A stretch of 64,000 nt of DNA from Pseudomonadota bacterium (GTDB lineage: Bacteria; Pseudomonadota; Gammaproteobacteria; Burkholderiales; Rhodocyclaceae): NCBI GenBank assembly GCA_018241685.1, contig JAFEDJ010000054.1:124001-188000 (forward strand), in the 5' to 3' direction. Both the position numbers and the translations under genes were made by a program. The notes under the pieces were generated by a model. It made no database searches and was not told the DNA's origin. It was given only the letters and a program-made list of their open reading frames with translations. Below are positions 8,584-17,187 of this stretch, piece by piece. Numbering within the stretch: the stretch's first letter is position 1; every line of letters starts with the position of its first letter.

Positions 8584-8774
8584 CGCCCCACGGCGCCGAA
8601 ATGCCAGGCCAGCAGCAGGCCGAGAAAGAGCAAAAGGGAGAGGGAGACGCGCAAGGTGAGCGCCCGCACAACCCGGTCGCCGTTGCCCCTGTCGCGATAA
8701 AGGAAAAACAAGCCCGAAAAGAGGCTGCCGACCACCAGCAACAGCATGAACACTACGGCCAACTTGAATGCCAC
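8580..8774 (-). CDS. DUF2909 twin-transmembrane protein
   Basis: A 64-residue protein, VAFKLAVVFMLL onward, with two hydrophobic helices joined by the polar loop FLYRDRGNGDRVVRAL. This matches the small two-helix family (DUF2909) found beside coxC and surf1. A GTG at 8774 is chosen because GGGGAG lies 6 bases upstream. An ATG at 8825 would add 17 residues. It reads against the operon: convergent with coxC and divergent from surf1, whose predicted start lies 28 bases inside this gene. Function unknown; its location suggests a link to the oxidase. Confidence 0.8.
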   Translation of the reverse strand: MAFKLAVVFMLLLVVGSLFSGLFFLYRDRGNGDRVVRALTLRVSLSLLLFLGLLLAWHFGAVGR

Positions 8775-9537
8775 AGCCCGCTCCCCGAACCCGGTTCGCC
8801 GATTGTGCGCCGGCGTCCGGGCCATCACAAGCGGCCGCCGCTTCCGCCCCTCCCTGTGGGGCGGCCTGCTCGCGCTGGGCGTCGCGGCGGGCTGCCTCCA
8901 GCTCGGCAACTGGCAGTACGGCAAGGCCGAACGCAAGCAGGCCGCCCAGGCCCTGCTCGACGAGCGCAGCACCGACGCGCCGGTGAGCCTTGGCAACACG
9001 CTGGCCGACGCCGACAGCCTGCGCTCGCGGCCGGTGCTGATCCGCGGCCGCTTCGAGACCGAACGCCAGTTCCTCGTCGATAACCGTGTTTATCGGGAAC
9101 AGGCCGGCTACCACGTGATCACGCCCTTCCACATCGACGGCGGCAACATGCGCGTGCTGGTGAACCGCGGCTGGATTCCGGCTTCCGCCCGCCACGCCGA
9201 CATTCCCGCGGTGGATACGCCGAGCGGCCCGCTGGAGCTGCGCGGCACCGCCGTCATACCGGGCACCCGCTTCTTCACGCTGAGCGGCGACAGCAGCAAC
9301 GGCGCCTGGCAGCCGGTCTGGCAGAACCTCGACCTGGCGCGCTTCGTCCGGCTCGTCCCGTGGCCGGTGCAGCCGGTGGTGGTGCAACTGGATGCTGCCG
9401 CGCCGGCCGGCTTCGTGCGCGACTGGCCGCGCCCGGACGAGCGCCTCGAACGCCATCTTTCCTACGCTTACCAGTGGTACGGCTTCGCGGCTTCCTCAAT
9501 GCTGATCTGGCTGGCCCTCGGCTGGAGGCGCCGCTGA
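8746..9537 (+). CDS. SURF1 family oxidase assembly protein
   Basis: A protein of up to 263 residues implicated in heme a insertion into subunit I. The family layout is clear: an N-terminal helix (LWGGLLALGVAAGCLQLGNW, about residues 38-57), a periplasmic domain with RGRFETERQFLVDNRVY and VLVNRGWIP, and a C-terminal helix after HLSYAYQWYGFA. The ATG at 8746 lacks a ribosome site and overlaps the DUF2909 gene in antisense. In-frame TTG codons at 8764 and 8803 are alternatives. Its stop overlaps the next start as TGATG, indicating translational coupling. Confidence 0.92.
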   Translation: MNTTANLNATARSPNPVRRLCAGVRAITSGRRFRPSLWGGLLALGVAAGCLQLGNWQYGKAERKQAAQALLDERSTDAPVSLGNTLADADSLRSRPVLIRGRFETERQFLVDNRVYREQAGYHVITPFHIDGGNMRVLVNRGWIPASARHADIPAVDTPSGPLELRGTAVIPGTRFFTLSGDSSNGAWQPVWQNLDLARFVRLVPWPVQPVVVQLDAAAPAGFVRDWPRPDERLERHLSYAYQWYGFAASSMLIWLALGWRRR

Positions 9538-10091
9538 TGCGCCGCTGCCGCCCGCTGCTGCTGATCCTGGCCCTGCTGCTGATGCCCTTCGCCATCGGCG
9601 CAGGGCTGTATGCCTGGGGCTGGCACCCGGACCAGCCCGGCAACCACGGCGAACTGCTGTCGCCGCCGCGCGCGCTGCCGCAGCTGGCCGACGCCGCCGG
9701 CCAGCCCCTCGGCGAACAGGACTTCGACGGCCACTGGAGCCTGGTGGTCGCCGGCCCCGGCCCCTGCGACGCCGCCTGCCGCAACTGGATCGTCGCCACC
9801 CGCCAGATCCACGTCGCCCTCTACAAGCAGATGCCACGGGTCCAGCGCACCTGGCTGTCCGATCAGGCAGCGCCCGACGTCGCCCCGCTGCACGCCCTGC
9901 AACCCGACCTGCACGCCGCCGTGGCACGCAGCGCCGCGGCCCGCGCGGCCTTCGACCTGGATGGCCGCGGCCACCGCGTGTACGTGGTCGATCCGCTGGG
10001 CAAGATCATCCTGCGCTACGCCCCCGACGCCGACCCGCGCGGCATCCTGAAGGACATGGAACGCCTGCTCCGCTATGCGTGGGCCGGCTGA
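9537..10091 (+). CDS. Membrane-anchored Sco-like/thioredoxin-fold oxidase assembly protein
   Basis: A 184-residue protein with an N-terminal anchor (LLLILALLLMPFAIGAGL) and a thioredoxin-like domain. A C-x3-C motif CDAAC (Cys77, Cys81) stands exactly where Sco1 has CPDVC. The end, VVDPLGKIILRYAPDADPRG, is Sco-like. Unlike the lipoprotein at 2964-3572 it has no lipobox. It is coupled to surf1 by a one-base overlap. It is probably a copper or thiol-redox factor for oxidase assembly, and the exact role is inferred from context. Confidence 0.8.
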   Translation: MRRCRPLLLILALLLMPFAIGAGLYAWGWHPDQPGNHGELLSPPRALPQLADAAGQPLGEQDFDGHWSLVVAGPGPCDAACRNWIVATRQIHVALYKQMPRVQRTWLSDQAAPDVAPLHALQPDLHAAVARSAAARAAFDLDGRGHRVYVVDPLGKIILRYAPDADPRGILKDMERLLRYAWAG

Positions 10092-10112
10092 CAACAACCC
10101 CGGAGACCCGCT

Positions 10113-11012
10113 ATGCCGACGACCCTCCGCAGCACCGCCGCCCCCGCCCCCCTTGGCCTGCGCCTCGGCGCCTTCCTGACCCAGTGCAAGCCGCGGGTGA
10201 ACAGCCTGATCGTGTTCACCGCGTTGATCGGCATGTTCCTCGCAGTGCCCGGCTGGCCGCCGGCCGGCCGGATGCTCGCCGCCACCGTCGGCATCGCGCT
10301 GGTGGCCGGCGCCGCCGCGGCGATCAACTGCCTCGTGGAGCGGAGCATCGACGCCCGCATGGCGCGCACCCGCGGCCGCCCGCTGCCGCTGGGGCTGATC
10401 AGCCCCGCCGAAACCCTCGGCCTGGCCTGCCTGACCGGCGGCTCGGGCCTGTGGCTACTGCACGTGGCGGTCAATCCGCTGACCATGTGGCTGACCCTCG
10501 CCACCTTCCTCGGCTACGCGATCGTCTACACCGTGATCCTGAAGCCGGCCACGCCAATGAACATCGTCATCGGCGGCGCTTCCGGCGCCATGCCACCGGT
10601 GCTCGGCTGGGCGGCGATGACGAACAACATCGGCCTGCCGGCGCTGGCCTTGTTCCTCATCATCTTCCTGTGGACGCCGCCGCACTTCTGGGCGCTGGCC
10701 TGCTACCGGCGCGAGGAATACGCCCGCGCCGGCCTGCCGATGCTGCCGGTCAGCCACGGCGTGCCGCTGACCTGCCTGCACATCCTGCTGTACACCGTGC
10801 TGCTGGCGGCCGTGTCCTACCTGCCCTGCACGCTGGGCCTGTCCGGCGGCATCTATGCGGCGCTGGTCAGTCTGCTCAACCTCGGCTATCTGCGGGAAGC
10901 CTGGATCCTGTGGCGCGATTACTCGGACGCCCGTGCGCGGCACGCCTTCCGCTATTCGCTGATCTACCTCACCGGCCTGTTCGTGGCCCTCTTCCTGGAC
11001 CGCATGGCATGA
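10113..11012 (+). CDS. ctaB: Protoheme IX farnesyltransferase (heme O synthase)
   Basis: A 299-residue UbiA-superfamily prenyltransferase that converts protoheme IX to heme O, the first step to heme a. It has about eight or nine membrane segments. The first Asp-rich-type motif is replaced by the family form NCLVERSIDARMARTRGRPLP, with the second site near DYSDARARHAF. The entry helix TQCKPRVNSLIVFTALIGM is also typical. GGAG precedes the ATG by a few bases, and its stop overlaps the ctaA start (ATGA). Confidence 0.96.
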   Translation: MPTTLRSTAAPAPLGLRLGAFLTQCKPRVNSLIVFTALIGMFLAVPGWPPAGRMLAATVGIALVAGAAAAINCLVERSIDARMARTRGRPLPLGLISPAETLGLACLTGGSGLWLLHVAVNPLTMWLTLATFLGYAIVYTVILKPATPMNIVIGGASGAMPPVLGWAAMTNNIGLPALALFLIIFLWTPPHFWALACYRREEYARAGLPMLPVSHGVPLTCLHILLYTVLLAAVSYLPCTLGLSGGIYAALVSLLNLGYLREAWILWRDYSDARARHAFRYSLIYLTGLFVALFLDRMA

Positions 11013-12070
11013 GGACCCGCCCGTCCGGCCGGCGTACCCTGGCTATCGTCGCCTTTCTGCTTGCCCTTGTGGTGGTGTCCCTCGGCGCCTGGGTGCGCCT
11101 GTCCGATGCCGGCCTCGGCTGTCCCGACTGGCCCGGCTGCTACGGCAAGCTGGTCGGCGTGCCCGAACATGCCCACGAAGTGAGCGCCGCCGAAGCGGCC
11201 TTCGGCCAGCGCGTCGAGGCCGGCAAAGCCTGGAAAGAAATGATCCACCGCTACGCCGCCGGCACGCTGGGCCTGTGCATCGCCGGCCTGGCAGTGCTCG
11301 GCTGGCGGCAACGCGCCCGACGCAAGCCGACGCTCGAACTTGCCCTGCTCGCCGTGGTGCTGGTGCAGGCCACGCTCGGCATGCTGACCGTCACCCAGTT
11401 GCTGAAGCCGGTGATCGTCACCTGCCACCTGCTCGGCGGCATGACGACGCTGGCGCTGCTGGCGGCCCTCGTGCTGCGCGAAGGCCGCATCTTCCGTCCG
11501 GGCCCGAGCATCGGCACCGGTCTGCAGACCCACGCGGCGATGGCGCTCATCGCCGTCGTGGTACAGATCGCTCTCGGTGGCTGGGTCAGCAGCAACTATG
11601 CGGCCGCCATCTGCCCGGATTTCCCGACCTGCCAGGGCAGCTTCAACCCGGCGCTGGATTTCCACCACGCCTTCACGCTGGACCGGGAACTGGGCATCAC
11701 CGCCAGCGGCGCCCTGCTGCCGGCCAGCGCCCTGACCGCCATCCACTGGACCCATCGCCTGTTCGCCGGCGTGGTGCTGCTGGTCGCCGGCAGCCTCGGC
11801 CTGCGCCTGCTGGCCCGCCAGCACCTGCGCAGAGCCGGCATCGCGCTACTCGACGCACTGGGCCTGCAAATCGGGCTAGGTATTGCCAACGTGCTGCTGC
11901 AACTGCCGCTTCCGCTGGCCGTCGCCCACAACACTGGCGCGGCGCTGCTGCTGTGCGTCACGCTGGCGGTAGCCCTGCCTCTTTTCCAGAAGAGAAAAGC
12001 CCGCCACCGGCAACCGGCAGCAGGCTTCCCGCGGCGTTTTGAAAAGCTGACTACCGAATCGGCGCGATAA
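11009..12070 (+). CDS. ctaA: Heme A synthase (COX15/CtaA family)
   Basis: A 353-residue enzyme that oxidises the C8 methyl of heme O to give heme a. It has eight membrane helices in two four-helix halves, each with a Cys pair in an external loop: LGCPDWPGCYG and ICPDFPTCQG. The heme-ligand histidines lie in MIHRYAAG, TCHLLGG, HWTHRLFAG and VAHNTGAALL. The start ATG at 11009 overlaps the ctaB stop. This is the last gene of the operon, and the convergent mpl begins 6 bases further with no obvious terminator between. Confidence 0.95.
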   Translation: MRTRPSGRRTLAIVAFLLALVVVSLGAWVRLSDAGLGCPDWPGCYGKLVGVPEHAHEVSAAEAAFGQRVEAGKAWKEMIHRYAAGTLGLCIAGLAVLGWRQRARRKPTLELALLAVVLVQATLGMLTVTQLLKPVIVTCHLLGGMTTLALLAALVLREGRIFRPGPSIGTGLQTHAAMALIAVVVQIALGGWVSSNYAAAICPDFPTCQGSFNPALDFHHAFTLDRELGITASGALLPASALTAIHWTHRLFAGVVLLVAGSLGLRLLARQHLRRAGIALLDALGLQIGLGIANVLLQLPLPLAVAHNTGAALLLCVTLAVALPLFQKRKARHRQPAAGFPRRFEKLTTESAR

Positions 12071-12076
12071 GCAGGC

Positions 12077-13423
12077 TTACTGCCCGAGCGCAGCCAGCAG
12101 CTTGCCGTGGATGCCGCCGAAGCCACCGTTGCTCATGACCAGGATACGGTCGCCGTCGCGGGCTTCGGCGACGATAGCGGCAACCAGCGCGTCCAGATCG
12201 TCCTCCACCACGGTCTTGCCGGCAATCGGCGCCAAGGCCGTACGGGCATCCCAGCCCAGGTTGGCGGCATAGCAGAAGACCTTGTCGGCCTGGGCCAGGC
12301 TGGCCGGCAACTGGTCCTTCATGACACCGAGCTTCATGGTGTTGGAGCGCGGCTCCAGCACCGCCAGGATGCGCGCATCGCCGACCTGGCGGCGCAGGCC
12401 TTCGACGGTCAGCGTGATGGCGGTCGGGTGATGGGCGAAGTCGTCGTACACCGCCACGCCACGCACCGTGCCGCGCAATTCGAGACGGCGCTTGACGCCC
12501 TCGAAGCGGCTCAGCGCATCTAGCGCCACTTCCGGCGTGACGCCCACATGCCGCGCTGCAGCGATCGCCGCCAGCGCATTGGCCCGGTTGTGACGACCGG
12601 ACAGCGGCAGCCGGCGGCGGCCGATCTCCTTGCCCAGGTGGCGGATCACCACCTCGTCCTCGCTGGCCCCCTCCGCCACCGACCAGCCGGCCGCGTCGTT
12701 GAACCATTCGAGTTCGGACCAGCAGCCGCGCTGCATGACCCGCGGCAGCGACTCTTCGGCGGCGTTGGCGACGATGCGGCCGAGCCGCGGCACGGTACGT
12801 ACCAAATGGTGAAACTGGGTCTCGATGGCCGCCAGATCGGCGAAGATGTCCGCGTGATCGAACTCCAGGTTGTTCAGGATCAGCGTTCGCGGGCGGTAAT
12901 GGACGAACTTGGAGCGCTTGTCGCAGAAGGCCGTATCGTATTCGTCCGCTTCGATGACGAAGAACGGCGATTCGGTCAAGCGCGCCGACAGGCCGAAGTT
13001 CTTCGGCACGCCGCCGACCAGGAAGCCCGGATTCAGGCCGGCGTCCTCGAGAATCCAGGCCAGCAGCGAAGTGGTCGTGGTCTTGCCATGGGTGCCGGCC
13101 ACACCTAGCACCCAACGCCCCTGCAGTACATTCTCGGCCAGCCACTGGGGGCCGGACACATAGGGCAGGCCCTTGTCGAGAATTTCCTCCAGCAGCGGGT
13201 TGCCGCGGGAAATCGCGTTACCGACGACGAACACGTCCGGCTCCAGGTCCAGCTGTTCGACCCCATAGCCTTCGACGAGCCGAATGCCCTGCTCTTCCAG
13301 TTGGGTGCTCATCGGCGGGTAGACGTTGGCATCGCAGCCCGTCACGGTATGGCCGGCAGCCCGCGCGAGGAGGGCCACGCCGCCCATGAAGGTTCCGCAG
13401 ATGCCGAGAATGTGTATGTGCAT
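12077..13423 (-). CDS. mpl: UDP-MurNAc:L-Ala-gamma-D-Glu-meso-DAP ligase (Mpl)
   Basis: A 448-residue Mur ligase of peptidoglycan recycling, joining recovered tripeptide to UDP-MurNAc. It begins MHIHILGICGTFMGGVALLA, the Mpl-type Rossmann entry. The ATP site GVAGTHGKTTTTSL is intact, as are FVIEADEYDTAF, GRHNRANALAA and the C-terminal DDFAHHPTAI and LEPRSNTM. ATG 13423 aligns with the family start. Upstream in-frame codons would add an implausible extension. It is divergent from 13510 and convergent with ctaA. Confidence 0.95.
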   Translation of the reverse strand: MHIHILGICGTFMGGVALLARAAGHTVTGCDANVYPPMSTQLEEQGIRLVEGYGVEQLDLEPDVFVVGNAISRGNPLLEEILDKGLPYVSGPQWLAENVLQGRWVLGVAGTHGKTTTTSLLAWILEDAGLNPGFLVGGVPKNFGLSARLTESPFFVIEADEYDTAFCDKRSKFVHYRPRTLILNNLEFDHADIFADLAAIETQFHHLVRTVPRLGRIVANAAEESLPRVMQRGCWSELEWFNDAAGWSVAEGASEDEVVIRHLGKEIGRRRLPLSGRHNRANALAAIAAARHVGVTPEVALDALSRFEGVKRRLELRGTVRGVAVYDDFAHHPTAITLTVEGLRRQVGDARILAVLEPRSNTMKLGVMKDQLPASLAQADKVFCYAANLGWDARTALAPIAGKTVVEDDLDALVAAIVAEARDGDRILVMSNGGFGGIHGKLLAALGQ

Positions 13424-13465
13424 TATTCGTCTAAGCGACAGAAACAGTGCCGCAACAGTCGTGTG

Positions 13466-13484
13466 TAGAATGGGATCTATTCTA
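13466..13484. promoter_or_regulatory. Inverted repeat in a divergent promoter region
   Basis: TAGAAT-N7-ATTCTA lies in the 86-base gap between mpl and the 13510 gene. The right arm overlaps a -10-like TATTCT (13478-13483). It may be an operator, but arms this short can arise by chance. Confidence 0.3.
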
Positions 13485-13509
13485 ATCGAACGGGGAGCTT
13501 CGACCTTCC

Positions 13510-14136
13510 ATGCCGCGCCCTGCCGTTCCACACCGCAGCAACCTGCGCCGTGAAATTGCCGCCCTGGCGGCCCGCATGATCGCCGAAGACGGCATCAGCG
13601 ATTACGGCTTCGCCAAACGCAAGGCCGCGCGCCAGCTCGGCGCCCTCGCCGCCGACGAACTGCCCAACAACGCGGAAATCGAAGCCGAAGTCCGCACTTA
13701 CCTCGCCGTTTTCCAGGACGAAGAGCACCTCGAACGCCAGCACGTCATGCGTTCGGCGGCCATCGAGGTGATGCGCGAACTGGAGACCTTCCGCCCCTAC
13801 CTCACCGGGCCCGTGCTGGAAGGCACCGCCGGGCGCTACTCGGAAGTGGAAATCGACCTTTTTCCCGAGAGCGCCAAGGAAGTGGAGATTTTCTTTCTCA
13901 ACAACAACGTCGCTTACGAACACCGGGAACCGCGCCGCAACCAGCCCGATGGCCCCGAAGCGATCCTGGTTTTCGACTGGGACGACATCCCGTTCAAGCT
14001 GCGCATCTACTCCCCGGACGTGGAGCGCCTGAACCGTCGCGGCAGCCACGGCGCACGCCAGATGGAACGCGCGCGCTTGTCCGTCGTCGAAGCCCTCGTC
14101 AACGAAACGCCGGCCGAAGCCCATATCCATCCATGA
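13510..14136 (+). CDS. Conserved nucleotidyltransferase-like protein of unknown function
   Basis: A 208-residue soluble protein, acidic, without signal peptide or membrane segments. The N-terminus (EIAALAARMIAEDGISDYGF) is helical. The central part, EIDLFPESAKEVEIFFLNN, followed by AILVFDWDDIPFKLRIY, looks like alternating strands of a nucleotidyltransferase-type fold. I recognise it as a conserved betaproteobacterial family often given a misleading ligase name because it neighbours mpl. No catalytic motif allows a confident function. It overlaps the next gene by 4 bases (ATGA), so the two are co-translated. Confidence 0.75.
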   Translation: MPRPAVPHRSNLRREIAALAARMIAEDGISDYGFAKRKAARQLGALAADELPNNAEIEAEVRTYLAVFQDEEHLERQHVMRSAAIEVMRELETFRPYLTGPVLEGTAGRYSEVEIDLFPESAKEVEIFFLNNNVAYEHREPRRNQPDGPEAILVFDWDDIPFKLRIYSPDVERLNRRGSHGARQMERARLSVVEALVNETPAEAHIHP

Positions 14137-14693
14137 GTCGCAGCACCACCCTCGCCCTCGTCACCGCCGTCGCACTGGCCTCCGCCGCCGCCGGCTTGTA
14201 CACCTCTTACTCGACGAGCGCCAACGCCGCGACGCCGACGGCCAACCTGTCCCAGCCCCAGCGTACAGCCCTCGGCAAGCTGCTGGCCCTCGATCTGCCC
14301 GACGCCAAAGGCACCCAACAACCTTTCTCGGCCTGGAAGGGCAAAGTGCTGGTGGTCAACTTCTGGGCTACCTGGTGCCCGCCGTGTCGCAAGGAAATTC
14401 CGGCATTTTCGGCGCTGAGCCGCAAATATGCAGGCAAAGGCGTTCAATTCGTCGGCGTGAGCATCGATACCGCCAAGAACGTCGCCGGCTATCAGGCCAA
14501 ACAGCAGGTGGACTACCCGCTGGTGATCGCAGACCCATCGCTGGTCCAGCTCACAGAGGAACTCGGCAACAGTGCCCAGGGCCTGCCTTTCACGCTGGTC
14601 ATCGATCGCAACGGCAACATCAGCTTGATCAAACTGGGTGAATTGTCCGAACAGGAACTGGACCGTAAACTCGCCGAACTGAGCAAGTCCTGA
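14133..14693 (+). CDS. TlpA-like periplasmic thioredoxin-family protein
   Basis: A 186-residue exported disulfide oxidoreductase with an N-terminal signal or anchor (residues about 5-30). The thioredoxin domain carries NFWATWCPPCRKEIPAF, with the redox pair Cys82 and Cys85, and the cis-proline loop AQGLPFTLVIDRNG. The WCPPC active site is typical of TlpA/ResA reductases acting in cytochrome c maturation or periplasmic thiol reduction. It is translationally coupled to the preceding gene. Confidence 0.92.
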   Translation: MSRSTTLALVTAVALASAAAGLYTSYSTSANAATPTANLSQPQRTALGKLLALDLPDAKGTQQPFSAWKGKVLVVNFWATWCPPCRKEIPAFSALSRKYAGKGVQFVGVSIDTAKNVAGYQAKQQVDYPLVIADPSLVQLTEELGNSAQGLPFTLVIDRNGNISLIKLGELSEQELDRKLAELSKS

Positions 14694-14753
14694 CGCATAC
14701 CGCAGGGGTCGCGCGGTGGACAACTTGCGCGTAATTACGGCAAACTTGCACTC

Positions 14754-15251
14754 ATGACGCGCAAAACCAGCACCCAGGAAGCCACCGACGAGAACCTCCC
14801 GCAGCCGCGGATTCTCGTTCTGCATGGTCCCAACCTCAATCTGCTCGGCCGCCGGGAACCCGGCATCTACGGGCTGACGACCCTCGCCGATATCCATGCG
14901 GCGATGGAAAGCCGGGCCAAGGCCGACGGCGTGCTGCTGGAGTCCTTCCAGAGCAACCACGAGGGCGAGCTCATCGACCGGGTGCAGGCTGCGGAAAGCG
15001 AAGCCGTCGATTTCATCATCATCAATCCGGCCGGGTACACGCACACCAGCGTCGCACTGCGGGACGCTCTTGCCGGCGTCGCCATCCCGTACGTCGAAGT
15101 ACACCTGTCGAACATCCACGCCCGCGAGCCGTTCCGCCATCACTCCTACTTCTCCGACAAGGCGGTAGGAGTGATCTGCGGGCTGGGCGCCCAGGGCTAT
15201 CAACTCGCCCTCGAATTCGCCCTCGCCCGTCTGCGCGCAGCTCGCGCCTAA
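14754..15251 (+). CDS. aroQ: 3-dehydroquinate dehydratase, type II
   Basis: A 165-residue shikimate-pathway enzyme. The active-site pattern is complete: LHGPNLNLLGRREPGIYG with the flexible-loop Arg and catalytic Tyr, FQSNHEGELIDRVQ, INPAGYTHTSVALRDAL, and VEVHLSNIHAREPFRHHSY with the catalytic His. About 20 residues precede the usual family start. The codon at 14754 has no strong ribosome site, so the true N-terminus may be shorter. It is followed by accB and accC, a common proteobacterial order. Confidence 0.96.
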   Translation: MTRKTSTQEATDENLPQPRILVLHGPNLNLLGRREPGIYGLTTLADIHAAMESRAKADGVLLESFQSNHEGELIDRVQAAESEAVDFIIINPAGYTHTSVALRDALAGVAIPYVEVHLSNIHAREPFRHHSYFSDKAVGVICGLGAQGYQLALEFALARLRAARA

Positions 15252-15310
15252 AGCAAGACATCGGCAGGCCGGCCTTGGTGCCGGCCGCTTCACATATCAA
15301 GGGGAATACT

Positions 15311-15769
15311 ATGGATCTTCGCAAGCTCAAGAAATTGATCGATCTGGTCCAGGAGTCCGGCATCTCCGAACTGGAAGTCACGGAAGGCGAGGAAAAAGTC
15401 CGCATCGCCAAGCACATCGCCGGTCCCGCTCCAGTCAACTATGTAGCCCAGGCCCCTGCCGCGCCGGTCGCCGTCAGTGCCCCTGCTGCCGTGCCAGCAG
15501 CCCCTGTTGCCGCAGCCGAATCGGCCCTGCCGGACGGCAACGTGGTCAAGTCACCGATGGTCGGTACCTTCTACCGCGCCTCCGCGCCGGGTGCCAAGCC
15601 CCTCGTCGAAGTTGGCCAGAGCGTCGCCGTCGGCGACGTGCTGTGCATCATCGAAGCCATGAAGCTGATGAACGAGATCGAGGCCGAAGTGGCCGGCACC
15701 GTAAAGGCCATCCTCGTTGAGAACGGCGAACCGCTGGAATACGGCGAACCCCTCTTCGTCATCGGCTAA
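15311..15769 (+). CDS. accB: Biotin carboxyl carrier protein of acetyl-CoA carboxylase
   Basis: A 152-residue carrier for the first step of fatty-acid synthesis. N-terminal domain MDLRKLKKLIDLVQESG, an Ala/Pro-rich linker (about residues 45-75), then the biotinyl domain with VVKSPMVGTFYR and the attachment motif EAMKLMNE (Lys118). The ATG at 15311 follows AAGGGGAA and matches the family N-terminus. An in-frame codon at 15275 would add an unlikely leader. accC follows after 3 bases. Confidence 0.97.
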   Translation: MDLRKLKKLIDLVQESGISELEVTEGEEKVRIAKHIAGPAPVNYVAQAPAAPVAVSAPAAVPAAPVAAAESALPDGNVVKSPMVGTFYRASAPGAKPLVEVGQSVAVGDVLCIIEAMKLMNEIEAEVAGTVKAILVENGEPLEYGEPLFVIG

Positions 15770-15772
15770 ATC

Positions 15773-17140
15773 ATGGCGATGTTCGAAAAACTCCTGATCG
15801 CCAACCGGGGCGAGATCGCGCTGCGTGTGCTGCGCGCCTGCCGTGAGCTGGGCATCAAGACCGTCGCGGTCCATTCCGAACCGGACGCAGAGGCCAAGTA
15901 CGTCAAGCTGGCCGATGAATCCGTGTGCATCGGGCCTGCCTCCTCGGCCCTCAGCTATCTCAACATCCCCGCGCTGATTTCCGCCGCTGAAGTCACCGAC
16001 GCAGAAGCGATCCACCCTGGCTACGGCTTCCTGTCCGAGAACGCCGATTTCGCCGAACGGGTCGAGCAGTCCGGTTTCGTCTTCATCGGCCCGCGCGCCG
16101 AAACCATCCGCCTGATGGGTGACAAGGTCTCGGCCAAGGACGCCATGAAGGCCGCCGGCGTACCCTGTGTGCCCGGCTCCGACGGCGCGCTGCCGGAAGA
16201 CCCGAAGGAGATCGTCAAGATCGCCCGCGCCATCGGCTACCCGGTGATCATCAAGGCCGCCGGCGGTGGTGGTGGTCGCGGCATGCGCGTGGTGCACACC
16301 GAAGCAGCATTGATCAACGCCGTCACAACCACCCGCTCCGAGGCTGGTGCGTTCTTCGGCAACCCGACCGTGTACATGGAGAAGTTCCTGGAGAACCCGC
16401 GCCACGTGGAAATCCAGGTACTGGCCGACCAGCACGGCAATGCCATATACCTGGGCGAGCGTGACTGCTCCATGCAGCGCCGCCACCAGAAGGTCATCGA
16501 AGAAGCCCCAGCACCGGGCATCGAGCGCCGCCACATCATCCGCATCGGCGAACGCTGTGCCGATGCCTGCCGCAAGATCGGCTACCGGGGCGCGGGCACC
16601 TTCGAATTCCTGTACGAGAACGGTGAGTTCTACTTCATCGAGATGAACACCCGCGTGCAGGTCGAACATCCGGTCACCGAAATGATCACCGGCGTGGACA
16701 TCGTGCAGGAACAGATCCGCGTCGCCGCCGGCCAGAAGCTCAGCTACCGGCAGAAGGACATCGAATTCCGTGGCCACGCGATCGAATGCCGCATCAACGC
16801 CGAAGATCCGTTCAAGTTCACGCCCTGTCCGGGCAAGATCAGCAACTGGCACGTCCCCGGCGGCCCGGGCATCCGAGTGGACTCCCACGTGTACAACGGC
16901 TACACCGTGCCGCAGCACTACGATTCGATGATCGGCAAGCTGATCGCCTACGGCGACACCCGCGACCAGGCCATCCGCCGCATGCGCATCGCGCTGTCCG
17001 AGATGCTGGTCGAAGGCATCAAGACCAACATCCCGCTGCACCAGGAACTGATGCTCGACGCCCGCTTCGTCGAAGGCGGCACCAGCATCCACTATCTGGA
17101 GCACAAGCTGGCGGGCCGCAACGACGTCAACAAGAACTGA
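15773..17140 (+). CDS. accC: Biotin carboxylase subunit of acetyl-CoA carboxylase
   Basis: A 455-residue ATP-grasp enzyme that carboxylates the biotin on AccB. Starts MAMFEKLLIANRGEIALRVL. ATP-binding loop KAAGGGGGRGMRVV, active-site HQKVIEEAPAPG and FYFIEMNTRVQVEHPVTE are intact, and the C-terminal domain ends near FVEGGTSIHYLEHKL. Full length. Overlap-like spacing with accB indicates one operon, and prmA follows 47 bases later. Confidence 0.98.
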   Translation: MAMFEKLLIANRGEIALRVLRACRELGIKTVAVHSEPDAEAKYVKLADESVCIGPASSALSYLNIPALISAAEVTDAEAIHPGYGFLSENADFAERVEQSGFVFIGPRAETIRLMGDKVSAKDAMKAAGVPCVPGSDGALPEDPKEIVKIARAIGYPVIIKAAGGGGGRGMRVVHTEAALINAVTTTRSEAGAFFGNPTVYMEKFLENPRHVEIQVLADQHGNAIYLGERDCSMQRRHQKVIEEAPAPGIERRHIIRIGERCADACRKIGYRGAGTFEFLYENGEFYFIEMNTRVQVEHPVTEMITGVDIVQEQIRVAAGQKLSYRQKDIEFRGHAIECRINAEDPFKFTPCPGKISNWHVPGGPGIRVDSHVYNGYTVPQHYDSMIGKLIAYGDTRDQAIRRMRIALSEMLVEGIKTNIPLHQELMLDARFVEGGTSIHYLEHKLAGRNDVNKN

Positions 17141-17187
17141 TGATGCAGTGCCCCCACTCACTCCAACTGTCGTCCAAGGAGGCCTGA

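Noticed and set aside
5376..9456. Long minus-strand frames (up to 587 codons) under the oxidase genes.
   Set aside because: They are antisense shadows of coxA, cox11, coxC and surf1, and have His/Gln/Arg-rich composition without motifs.
15275..15310. An earlier start for accB.
   Set aside because: The codon at 15275 would add a leader with no counterpart in the family. The ATG at 15311 has AAGGGGAA upstream and begins the conserved MDLRKLKK.
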